A DNA stretch of 64,000 nt from NCBI GenBank assembly GCA_903813345.2, contig CAIIXF020000007.1, positions 27,624,698 to 27,688,697 on the forward strand, given 5' to 3'. The stretch is from Owenia fusiformis (Eukaryota; Annelida; Polychaeta; Sabellida; Oweniidae). Both the position numbers and the translations under genes were made by a program. A model generated the notes under the pieces. It ran no database searches and had not been told where the DNA came from. It was given only the letters and a program-made list of their open reading frames with translations. Positions 24,809 through 35,317 of this stretch are shown piece after piece. Each line of letters begins with the position of its first letter. Position 1 is the first letter of the stretch.

Positions 24809-27800
24809 ATGTCACGTACATGTAGTACAGCTTTCATTTTACTTTCCTCGCAGTGCACTCGCACTATGAGTTTTCAAAAACTGCACAAATTATCAACCTT
24901 TTACAGTAGATCTCTGTTTACACGTCTAATTATGACCTCAACTAAAGAAGGAGCATCTGCAACTGCACCGATTGAGGTACTGCATGACGAGAAAAAGGGT
25001 GAATTCTACATAGAAATGGACGCAGGTATGTGAACGGTCACCTTTTATCGCCCATCTCAGTTAACTGTACTTCTGGGTTCAGTTTACTTCGGTCCAAAGC
25101 CTTCTCTATATTCCGGCTTTGAGGAGGAAGATTGAGCTTCCTTAGTATTATAAATATTGTAAATCATTGTGTCACACGCACAGTAAATATGGCATAATAA
25201 TATGAAATATACCTTTATGTATAGATTTGAAGAACATCAGCTCACATCCCCGTCTGAATCTATTGTTATATTTGATTTCTTTAAGCGAGAATAATTTCAA
25301 ATGTTATTCACGTCCAGAACCGGAAGCCATTTTTAGCTACAGCGAGAAAATTTCACCATGTGTCAAAACTCCGAAATGAAATTTTGAAATATCTAAATCC
25401 AGACAAGCAACGCTTCATCCTAAATATGATTAATATTCTTAAAAATATTTATAAAATTTAATAAAAATGAGTTCTAGGTGCGTGTAGGTGCGTGTAGCAC
25501 AGTACATACGAAATCAATGAAGTTTCGTCTAGCTGTAAGCTAGAGACTCGAGTAAGGTTCAGTATATTTATTGTTCATCCTTGGTTCAAGTTACCCTGGC
25601 CTTTGCATCATTCGTTCAAGTTTAGTACAAAATGTACTTTTTATGCTGGACTATTCATTACTTATTTGATCGGTTCACCAGCAGAGACTATATATCCAAC
25701 CTAGAGTCCATTTTAGTATGTATCCAACAGACTGACAAGAAGTCAGTCTGTTATGATGTACTACTTTCCTGTGGAAATTGCAGTGAAATTTTTTGCACAA
25801 TATTATCAATTGAAGGAACCATTTCTTCAATAAAATAAACATTACAAAATTTCAATTAAATAGTAAGGTACAATTAATTGCAATAAAAAGTAACACAGCA
25901 TATTGTCAAGTGGAAATAAAGCTAGTTGAAGTAACAAATGTGCAAATTAATTTTACCCAATCGGCCATTTTGAATAGCACTTCCTATGTAAACAAATATT
26001 TAGAATTACCAAACTTTAACATAGGTGCCTTATAGTCTGAATATAATTCAGACTAAATAGGATATAGTCTAGAGTCCATTTCACTGCTTCATTTCGTCAG
26101 TAGAACAAAAATAAGAAATTGGGAGACCATTGTGCAATAATATATGGAAAAGTATATTCATAATGTACATGAATGACATTTGTATATTTCAGATTTTTTA
26201 GTTTTTTGTGCAATAAGCCTGTGTCGTCTTGTAATTTGAAGAATTTCAGCCATGTTAATCTTATTGAAAATAACATGGCAGAGAAACATCCAAATATAAG
26301 AGGCCACACACTTTATAAGCCAAACTAGAAGCAATCCAAGATATACAAATGTCATTCATGTACATTATGAATATACTTTTCCATATATTATTGCACAATG
26401 GTCTCCCAATTTCTTATTTTTGCCGTTCTACTGACGAAATGAACCAGTGAAATGGACTTTAAGTTGCAACACCAGTGTGTCAAAAGAATAAACAAAATCT
26501 TCAAACCGCCTACAAATGCTCCAGGGGGGAAATTTCCCAAAGATCACCTTTCATATTGACACGTTCAATAACCAATTCATAAACACTTCTGCAAATACTC
26601 TATACATGTACAGATTAAATGTTTGGAACTACTTTGAATTTAAAAAATAAGTTATCAAAGGACCATATTACATGTAGTAGGCTATATGTAAAAATAGAAA
26701 CATTTATACTGTACATGTCCATCTTCGTTCACTCGGCTCCCATCGGTCGATGGAGCAGTGAAGACCGAGCGTGCGAAGATGATACATGTTCTTACGTTTG
26801 TATATTTTAGTTTGTTTAATATTAATGCTTCTCTGCCATGTTATTTTGGGAAAATTAACATGGCTGATATGAAACTCCCTAAATTTCAGAAGGCCACAGC
26901 TTTACTGCACATTATATATAACTATCTGAAATATATATTGCTTATTTTTTAAATTCAAAGTAGTTCCAAACATTTAAAATTTTACTTTGTACAATTGAAT
27001 TGAATTATCAAAACTGAATTATCAAACTTCCAGGCATAGAACATGAGTTTGTCTTGGAATGAATATGTTGCAAAATAAGCAATCAAAGAATCATTGGACT
27101 ATTGTGCAATATTGTATTGAAAGATGCAAATTTCAATATACTCAGCAGGAATTCAACGATGTCAAAAGTTTTGCAACACCTAATAGTATTAAAGGAATTG
27201 ACAAAATTTAAATAAATTAGTCTCTATTAGTTATACTTACATCATTGATTATTTCTAAATTTGTTGAGCATCATACAACTTAATTAACAGATTTTTTCTA
27301 ATTTGAGATTTCAGCAGGGGTCTAATTTACAAAATCATCAATTATAAAAAAAAGATAATAACATAGGGAATGAGTTGCAATTAGTGCAACCCTGGAGAAC
27401 TCCAGTGATAAAGATGATAAAAAACATGGATTACACATCAAATAAATTCTTTTACTTGTCAAATCCTGAAGAACAACATAGGTGTACATTGAAGGTGAAA
27501 TAATTATGTCATTTATTTTTAAGAATTTTAACAAAAAATACAGATGGACAAATGGTCTTTTTTCAATTTTACAAATAAAATAGATATGTCATGCTAATTA
27601 CCTTTCAAACAATCAATTTATTAGTAGATCATCAGTTGTAAACTCACCAAAAATATCAAGATTTAATATTAACAAATTTTTATAGGCCCCTGCTAGACCC
27701 TACATTAATAAGTAAACAGTAATGTTGACAGGTGCTCAACAGGTAGAGGAGTATATAGAATTTTATAATTTTGATTGCAAAATATAGTCATACACACGAT

Positions 27801-29181
27801 CTTATTTTCAATTAAATAGATAAAATCAATATATCATGCTCATAATGCTTTCCAAAAACTGATTCATTAGTAGATAATCCGTTGTAAACTTTTAAATTAT
27901 CAAAATCTTATATTTTTATTTTATTGTGGACCCCTGTTTAACCCCTCAATAATAATTAAACGGTAATGTTGACAGGTCCTCAACAAGTGAAAATGTACAT
28001 GTATGTAGGAATGTTTTATCATTTAAACGCATCAAAACGAATAGAGGATCAAAGAAGGAAACAGCTTAACTAAGGCTTATCTGACAAATTCCTCTATCAC
28101 TATTAGACATAGCAGACTAATATGCCAGAATCAAATGGGAAGTCAGGAGTATCCGGGAGTTGCCAAAGGGGATTGTATGTTTATAAGGTCATCACCATAG
28201 ATGGGTACAAGTCTTAATGCTGTGGTATTGTATATGGTTTACAGGTGGTAAAACCTCCAGGGCATACCTTCAGTATACAAGCCAAGGAGGAGACAAGGGA
28301 GAGGTACTGGATATGTATCATACACTGGTACCACCAGAGTTCAGAGGCAAAGGAGTTGCAAAACATTTAGCAAAAGTAAGTACATGTAAGATGAATTGAG
28401 GCAATTCTGGAGAGCTTGTGTATTAAATTCTAGCATCTTTCAAAAGCACTGGCCGTGGGTCAATTCAATTTGTTTTAATGTTTTAATCAGTGAGCTGGGG
28501 ATCTCCCAAGGATTTTTTCTCAAGTTGGTGCAAAATTTTAATTTTCACAATTCACACTGAATTTGGTCAAAATATGACCATTTTTCTCATTTTCAAGTTG
28601 GTGCAAATGGATTTTCAGGTGGGTGCAAGCCTGTTTTTTAAATCTCAGGTGGGTGCTGCGCCCCCTTTAAGGCTGGGGAGATCATTGAGGCTATTTGAAA
28701 TTGATATTAAAAGCCTGTGTTACATTTAAACAATTGTGTCATATTCAGGTCAAGGTCAACTCTAAGGCATTACATTCATACTGTAAATTAAGGGGAAGGT
28801 CTGTATTTTTCTTCCCTTAATATTCTAAGCCTCCCTGAATTTAGATACAGTCGCATCTGAAGGTCAAGATCAATTGAAGGTTATGATACTCATCGTAGAT
28901 TTTCCGGTCATAGAGGGTTCAGGCTACATTTAAAGGTCAATGTCAATTCAAAGTTCAATCTTGTGGTTTTAGTATCTGAACTGATGTTTCAGTGAGGTGT
29001 TTTTCAATTCTATTTGTTGTGATTTACTTTACTGATCCAGCAATAAAAGGGTCTTATTGTTTTCTAGGCTGCATTTGACCATGCTGTAAAGAAAGATGTC
29101 TCTATGAGGTTAACATGTTCATATCTGCAGAAATATGCACAAGATAACCCCACACCAGAGTATACGAAAAGGATTGTATGA
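24809..29181 (+). CDS. NATD1: NATD1-like GNAT-fold acetyltransferase domain protein
   Basis: Three exons, 24809-25025, 28245-28375 and 29068-29181, join with GT-AG sites and correct phase to give 153 aa. The core reads EVLHDEKKGEFYIEMDAGG, then KTSRAYLQYTSQGGDKGEVL, the acetyl-CoA loop VPPEFRGKGVAKHLAKAAFD, and CSYLQKYAQDNPTPEYTKRI at the C terminus, collinear with vertebrate NATD1 (GTLF3B). The loop RGKGVA matches the GNAT Q/RxxGxG/A pattern. Compared with human NATD1 (113 aa) there is an extra N-terminal ~45 residues rich in Arg, Lys and Ser without acids (for example MSFQKLHKLSTFYSRSLFTR), which looks like a mitochondrial presequence; internal Met codons offer shorter starts. Substrate is unknown for the family. 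The 3.2-kb first intron contains two related hairpin MITEs. Confidence 0.92.
26074..26457. mobile_element. Hairpin MITE 1 in NATD1 intron (~384 bp)
   Basis: Arms of about 118 bp (26074-26192 and 26339-26457) are near-perfect inverted repeats: GTCCATTTCACTG... on the left and ...CAGTGAAATGGAC on the right, with ATATATGGAAAAGTATATTC mirrored inside. The central loop has its own hairpin, AGCCATGTTAAT / ATAACATGGC. Confidence 0.9.
26618..26975. mobile_element. Hairpin MITE 2 in NATD1 intron (~358 bp)
   Basis: AAATGTTTGGAACTACTTTG on the left is mirrored by CAAAGTAGTTCCAAACATTT on the right. The inner block TCTCTGCCATGTTATTTT (26830) is the reverse complement of the core of MITE 1 (26245-26290), so the two share a core but have different outer ends. 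Confidence 0.85.
28490..28700. repeat. Degenerate GGTGCAA-rich repeat in NATD1 intron 2
   Basis: Contains CAAGTTGGTGCAAA, twice, and CAGGTGGGTGCAAG and CAGGTGGGTGCTGC, bracketed by CTGGGGATCTCCC and CTGGGGAGATC. It looks like an old dispersed repeat; no coding potential seen. Confidence 0.4.
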
Positions 29182-29469
29182 TACAATGAATCACAGAATA
29201 TTGTATGGACATTTCAATTTACATGGTAGTCGTCATCAAAAACATTATAAGATTTAAAACTAATTATAGAGCCCCTGTTAAAATTCCACCAATTGGCAAA
29301 ATCTAAATTTTGAAGGTCAAAAGTGGATTTTTTCATTTTTGTTGTACAGTTGTAATGATGATTTTATTCAGAGAAGAGTATTTTTTGCAGAAAAAATAAG
29401 TTTCAGTTAAAATTTAAAATACTTATGTTGGATCAATTAATACATGTATATACCTATATTCGCTTAAAA

Positions 29470-30655
29470 TTGTTAACTCTGCTCAGCATGTTGGAATACC
29501 ACTGGGTAGTACAAATGCACATGTTAAAACTGCAATATCTTGTGCAAGAAGAAAATTTTGTTCACTCTTAGGTCTAGGCAATGGGTGCGGTGGTATGCAT
29601 CCCTTGCTTGGATCAAAGCTGTACTGGTCATTCTCCTATCCAACTCTGACTTATGGTTGTGCAGTAATACCTTACACTAACAATGACATTAATCTAATGG
29701 AAGGTCTGCACAAAGAGGTCGGAAAACGCATTCAGACATTACCAAAGAATACGCCAGACCCTGTCGCCACTAGTCTGCTTGGATGGATGTCTGTTAAAGC
29801 AAAAATTGACTGTGATAGATTGATGTTTCTGTATATGTTGTTAAGGCTACCTGTAAGCTGTATATATAAGGTCATTTGTTTAGAAAGGTTAATACGGATG
29901 ATGTATTTAAAATCATCATCTCAAGGTCTGAAATCTCCATTATCTCAAATGTGGGATACTGTTGTGCAGTACAACCTCATAGACTATGTTAAGAACATGA
30001 TTTTTAATGCAGAAATCCCTTCAAAACAAGAATTTAGAACTGTAGTCTACGGACGTGTCAAGAGTTTTCACAATTATAGTACTGTTTTATCATCATTAAT
30101 GTATAAAAATCTAAACGTGGTGACAGGATCGTTGTCTATCCTAAAACCGAATGTATGGTGGGTGATCGCAAAAGAAAACCCCAATGTATTATACCTCTGT
30201 AAAATGATGGTCAAATTATTAACCTCGACATATTTTAACAGTAGACGCCGTGAGGGTGACACAACTTTATCAGAAATCTGTATATTTTGTGATCTTAACG
30301 AAAGAGAAAGTGTTAAGCATTTCTTGATTACTTGTCCAGCTTTTACTGATGTTAGAAAACCCTTACTCAATTTAGCGAGGGGTAATCTGAATGTAATGAA
30401 CGACGATTATATTCTTAAAGTGATTCTAGGAACTGTATACAATGATGATAAGGAGACTCTGTTACTCATAGCTATGCATGTGTACGAGTTACACAGGCAT
30501 AGGCAATTTCTTGTGGATAAAAGTTAGTTATCCTCTTTACCTTACATCAAGTAACACAAATATGTTTTATAATTTTATTTAATTTTCTCTACATGTTAAT
30601 ATGAATGTAACTCTCTTTTATTTAAGAGGTAAATAAATTATACATACATACAAAA
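29470..30655 (+). mobile_element. 5'-truncated LINE (non-LTR retrotransposon), ORF2 3' end
   Basis: An uninterrupted frame from about 29472 to the stop at 30525-30527 encodes the end of an ORF2 protein. After the RT region it reads SAQHVGIPLGSTNAHVKTAI, then SYPTLTYGCAVIPYTNND, and near the C terminus CIFCDLNERESVKHFLITCP, a CxxC...HxxxxC zinc motif typical of CR1/L2/Jockey-type LINE tails. About 70 bp of UTR follow, ending in a TACATACATAC tail. The catalytic RT part and endonuclease are missing at the 5' end, as is normal for truncated insertion. The open frame of 350 codons points to a fairly recent insertion. It lies about 300 bp after the NATD1-like stop codon. No target-site duplication was clear. 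Confidence 0.85.
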
Positions 30656-32159
30656 TATAATAAAAGTACATTTGGACCATTGATTCCAATGAAAGAAAGC
30701 CTCACCCATATAATATGTACAAAGAAACAATTAAAAAATGTTTAAAATGTGCAATCAACTCATTCAGGGTATGTCAGCAGCGATTAACTGCATATATGAT
30801 ATTTAATAATCTTAAATTGAACAACTATAAATTTAAGTGTCTTTTTAGGGAGTAAGCTGGTCAGAAATCTCATTTTGATGTTTTTGAGCCATTTGAAGTG
30901 TGATTGATATTCAAACTATAGAACAAGAAACGTCTACGAATGATTTTGCCTCTAATCCTTCCTTGAGATGTGTACTATAATACAGATTTTCTCATGATAT
31001 AAGCTCAACTCATTCTATCGTCCGTGGTGACTTATTGGAAATACACATTGGATTTTATCTAAGGTAAATTATCCACTTTTCATTAAACAAGAAAAAAACA
31101 TGTTGATTCCTCAGAGGAAACAATGAATGACTTATAGCCTTAAATGTAATCAAACAATATTTACTCAATTTATGATGGTATTTTCTAATAGCAAACTTGT
31201 GGTAGTGTGCCAGAACCTAACCAGCTAACTCCCTTAGTAAGATGTATTTAATTTGTACAAATTGTACATATGAATAATTATAAAAACTGTACAAAATTAT
31301 GTAATTATTGTAAATTATGATTGAAATATAACTATTAAATACATATAGGCTCTAATGTTTTAACTTGAATCATACAGTATGCATATTAGTAATTTAAGTT
31401 CATTCTTTAAGTCCATGAGGTTATCAAATGCATTTTGCTCAAAATTAGTGGATGTTCCAATGAATATTGAAATATGGTTTGACAATAATATACACAGTTT
31501 TATACTCAGTGTCTCAAGGTCATCCTAACAACAGAGAGGATTGAAAACTCATGATTAATACTAAAAACTTGGTTTCAGTATAGATATCAGTGTAGGCGTA
31601 TATAGTGCAATAATACTTGTATTGACATAAGCCTAAATGCTGAGCTAATATAACTAGATATCGGATATGAAACCTACTTGTTTATCTAACAGAACTGAAA
31701 CCAAAAACTAGGGGAATCCCCTTTTTATGGTATCGCTTGTATGTATTGAAACATTTTTTCAAACTAATATTCTCCATGTTGTGTTAACCTTTTCATATTC
31801 AACAATTTATTAATTTCATTAACACTTCAAATAGTGTTACAATGGGAAAATTCCAATTTGGCAAATATGTATATCAGCAGATACAAATATATCTGATGTT
31901 AGGAAAAATACTATCATAACAATTTTCTTCGTTTTAAGTGATGAAAATTGTTTCAAAATTGTACGCTGTAAATTGTTACCAGTGTTTCACATTCTGCAAC
32001 TTAATTACATGTGAAACCAAAATTATGTTGATTTATTGATTGCTGAAACAACATAATAATCCAGAGAAACAGATATTGCATTAGTCATCATATTCAGATG
32101 AAACACTCCACGTGTCCTATGACTTTGTATAGTACATTTATGAAACCAATACTATACTA
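30656..32159. other. Intergenic region upstream of the TIR gene
   Basis: AT-rich, no exon seen. It contains the palindromic kB site at 31711-31721 and an IRF-like GAACTGAAAC at 31692-31701, listed separately. Confidence 0.6.
31711..31721. promoter_or_regulatory. Palindromic NF-kB (Rel) consensus site
   Basis: GGGGAATCCCC matches the kB consensus GGGRNWYYCC and is a perfect palindrome. It is ~490 bp upstream of the predicted TIR-gene start site. An IRF-like GAACTGAAAC (31692-31701) lies 9 bp away. Function is inferred. Confidence 0.5.
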
Positions 32160-32231
32160 GAAACTGAAATAGACATGTATATAAAGAGACTGTGTAGGAG
32201 TTTGAGTCATTCATTATTACTGGTTAAACAA
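32160..32231 (+). promoter_or_regulatory. Core promoter and 5' UTR exon of TIR gene: ISRE, TATA box, start site
   Basis: GAAACTGAAA at 32160-32169 matches the ISRE/IRF core GAAANNGAAA exactly. TATATAAAG follows at 32178-32186, and a TCATTC initiator-like word puts the predicted start near 32209, 31 bp from the TATA box. A non-coding first exon would end at 32231 (donor GTAAGT), joining an acceptor TTTTTCAG before 32418, 39 bp ahead of the ATG. Confidence 0.6.
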
Positions 32232-32456
32232 GTAAGTTTTAATATTATAATTTTGAGTAAACTATAATAATTACATACTCATTATAAACTGCTTTAAATA
32301 AATGCACAAGTAAATGCGCTTTACTAAATGAGAATATATTTTTATTTTGGAAGTTTGAGTTACATTGCTTTTCTAATTTTGTCTTTGTGAATTATTTGAA
32401 GCTCACTTATTTTTCAGCAATCGACTATTAACAGTTAAAATCTCAAAATAATAAGC

Positions 32457-33486
32457 ATGGCACGAGATGGAATCCACCTAAGTGAGAACAATACTGCTAA
32501 ATTACTACCTGGGTTAGGGAATGACCATAAATACCACGTTATGATATCATACACAAAAGAAGATGCAAACCTAGTGAATCTCATTTGCAAATTGCTGGAA
32601 CCATTAGAACCAAAGATATTATGTGTCGAGGATGGCGTCATAGTTGGAAAGGCTGAGGATGTAGCAAAAGCTGATGACCTGAATAAGGTTATTGAACAGT
32701 CACTTTGCCTGCTTGTGATATGTTCAGAAAACTTCAGTGAAAGCAAATGGGCTCAATATATAGCATGCCAAGGTAAGATATCTATATTTGGGGAAAACTT
32801 AAATGAGACAAAAATATTTGTTATGAATTTAAATATTTCTATAAGTTTGAAATTTGGATTATACATTGATCCAAGTTCACTTGGATTATCCAACATTTAT
32901 ACATGTAAATAGTAGTTTTCCCTATAGCCTAGTAGAGCTAAACACCTAACTTTGCATGAAAATATACTTATAGGTATACAAAAGATGATGTCTGCTGTAA
33001 AACCCAGTCCATTTATCCAAATAGTAAAGTGCAACATTGCTTACAATAAGATGCCCACATATCTAAGCTGGTTGACCTACATAGAGTCAAAGCCAAATAA
33101 TGATGAGGATTTCAAGAAGAAAATCACTTGGGCAGTTGCAGGTAAGAAAATGACAGTATTGAATGGCGCTACTGATTTGATTTGATATTTGATTATTAAG
33201 TTTGATTGATTATAGTGACTGATATGATATACCATATGGAATTAAATCTATGACCCTCTGAATCTAGTGTATGGTGATGTTTAACATGATCATGATATAG
33301 GGAGTTGGAAATTATATTCTAACATGACCTCTGTTATACATGTACAAGTACTTGATAAGCAATTAAACAAATTTCTATGTAAAGCAGAATCTGGTATCTG
33401 TTTAAAAGGTTAATATTTATTGTATCTGAATTACTTTTGTTTTAGGTGAGACTGCAAGATCTATAGATCTATTTGGGGGTCTCTGA
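32457..33486 (+). CDS. TIR-domain-only protein, 174 aa
   Basis: Exons 32457-32772, 32974-33141 and 33446-33486 join with GT-AG sites and matching phases to exactly 175 codons. The TIR fold starts at residue 25: box 1 KYHVMISYTKED, helix A LVNLICKLLEPLE, the strand and BB-loop ILCVEDGVIVGKA, then LNKVIEQSLCLLVICSENFS and ESKWAQYIACQ; box 3 region FIQIVKCN comes from exon 2. The last 13 residues (GETARSIDLFGGL) are from exon 3. There is no signal peptide, transmembrane segment, LRR, SAM or death domain. The position four after the conserved Trp, which is the catalytic Glu in SARM1-type NADases, is Ile, so NADase activity is unlikely and a cytosolic adaptor or decoy in TLR/IL-1R-type signalling is inferred. 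Closest animal family not decided. Confidence 0.88.
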
Positions 33487-34134
33487 AGCCTAGAGTAGCA
33501 ATCTGCATAGAGTTATGATGCTTGGTAAGTAAAGATCATCATCATAATGCATTAAAGATAACTAATTGAGCATAAGATGGTCAAATCAAAATAAATGAAT
33601 AGTGAAGCAAAAAGGCTGTAAATGAATGATACAAAGATTAAATCAAAGAATTTTCTTCATTGCATTTAATTTATCGGTTGGGAACAAACAACCAAAGAGT
33701 ATCATTTCTTTCATTTGTTCATGAATTCTGTTCTGAGATAAAGCCAACTACTAATAAAAAATATTGAAATGAGTGCAAGTACAATGTTATTTCAATGTCC
33801 CTAACCCTTAAATGAAGGAGGAATGAATACAGGTCAAATTCAGAATCGGATTAGTTTCACTGTAACATGATATCATTCTGTGTTTTCATTAACCAATCAG
33901 TGCATGTAATATGTATTTGTTGTATTTCCAGGCTACCTCAGAAAAGGATAATTGAGCTATTCAATCCTTGAATATGACATGAGCTGCGAGTGCAACTGCA
34001 AGTGGCATCTAATTCAGGCGCAGAAATACAACCTGTTAAGCGCTATCACTCGTGATAGAAGACACAGTGCCTCAGAGGGCTCACACTGGACATGGGAATG
34101 ACATGAACATTGCAATAAATCGGAACATTGGAAA

Positions 34135-34200
34135 ACATCTAGACATTGACACATATACATCAAGGCATTGACACATATACATCTAGGCATTGACACATAT
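34135..34200. repeat. 22-bp tandem repeat, 3 exact-length units
   Basis: Units at 34135, 34157 and 34179, each of the form ACATCTAGGCATTGACACATAT with one or two substitutions. Confidence 0.95.
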
Positions 34201-34672
34201 GGAAGTCTGTGACAGGTTCCAATTTCAAAATGGCCTTTGGTCAGGATTATTTGCAATTTCACAATGTTGAGAAACAATATGGATTTCCTAGTAGTCTACA
34301 CTCAGCAAGAAAAGGATAAGCAGGGTCTATAGACATTAATGATGGATTAAATATAAATTGAAGTCATTAAAGATATATGTTTGCTCCGGTTATAGTGTAT
34401 TACAATTGCTTACAAAAACTGTACAATGTTTGAAGTTTACAAAGTCAAAGAATAAATGAACTATATAAATGTGTATTACATACCTAGCGAAGCATTTGTA
34501 TGGAAGTCAATGGGAAAGTTAGCGAGCTATATCCACCGATATTGCCCGATTACCCCGATATAGCCCGCTTACCTCGTTTTGATATTAGATTTCTTTAATA
34601 ACCATGATAATATCATGACGTCACGTCATTGATACAAAGTAACCATGGGAACAAAGGCATGTAATACATCAG

Positions 34673-34784
34673 TTATGTCACTATGACGTGAAATATGCCT
34701 TCGTTCTTGCCCAAATATAGAGCCTCCCAAGGTCGGCCTATATTTGGGAGAACTCAGGCATATTTCACGTCATAGTGACATAAC
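34673..34784. repeat. 112-nt hairpin with CRE-like TGACGTGA arms
   Basis: TTATGTCACTATGACGTGAA and the following ATATGCCT are mirrored by AGGCATATTTCACGTC and the following ATAGTGACATAA. An inner pair CCAAATATAG / CTATATTTGG extends the stem. A separate palindromic TGACGTCA lies at 34616-34623. Confidence 0.85.
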
Positions 34785-35074
34785 CTCTAAATATATTTGT
34801 ATGATTGTTCTAGCTAATTATATTTCACAAGTTCAGAAACAATGGTCAAACATTTTGAAATCATTTTGCAATCACCCTATTCTTGAAACATGCTCTAATT
34901 TTGAATCACACTTTGATGTGCTAATGTAAAAATGAAAGAATTGAAATGTAAAATTTGAAATTGCTAACATTTTGCATGATCAGTTTTGTCAGCACCTTGC
35001 TTCATGTTCAATTGATTGAACCATAGAAAAATATACAATTCTTAATACTGTCAATAATCTACATAAATTTCACT

Positions 35075-35311
35075 TACAGTAAAACTGTGCAAGTCAAACA
35101 CTAGCTTGACAACTTATAAATGATCATTCCCACAGAGGGCATATAAATGTGTTGAACGCATATTAACTAATGATAACAATTTAAACAAGGCATTAGCATG
35201 CAATGCTGTACACCAACTGCCGAACACAATCCACAAAAAGTTGAAGACCACCCATGGTGGTGACATAAAAATTGAACTTACAGGTGTTTGACTTTGCAGG
35301 TTTTACTGTAG
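35075..35311. mobile_element. Pogo/Tc1-like MITE, ~237 bp
   Basis: The left end TACAGTAAAACTGTGCAAGT and the right end, whose reverse complement is TACAGTAAAACCTGCAAAGT, are inverted repeats extending to GTCAAACAC. CAGTAAAACC-type ends are usual for pogo-like MITEs. It begins 7 bp beyond the VPS4-like stop codon. Confidence 0.8.
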
Positions 35312-35317
35312 TGATGT

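Larger units (their letters stand above)
33487..35317. other. Intergenic region between convergent TIR and VPS4-like genes
   Basis: Holds an exact 22-bp triplication (34135-34200), a 112-nt hairpin (34673-34784) and a small MITE (35075-35311). An AATAAA at 34452 could end the TIR transcript. No further exon recognised. Confidence 0.6.

Noticed and set aside
29470-30655. The 310-aa ORF as a host gene
   Set aside because: Its zinc-binding tail and post-RT sequence are those of a LINE ORF2, and it has a microsatellite-like 3' tail.
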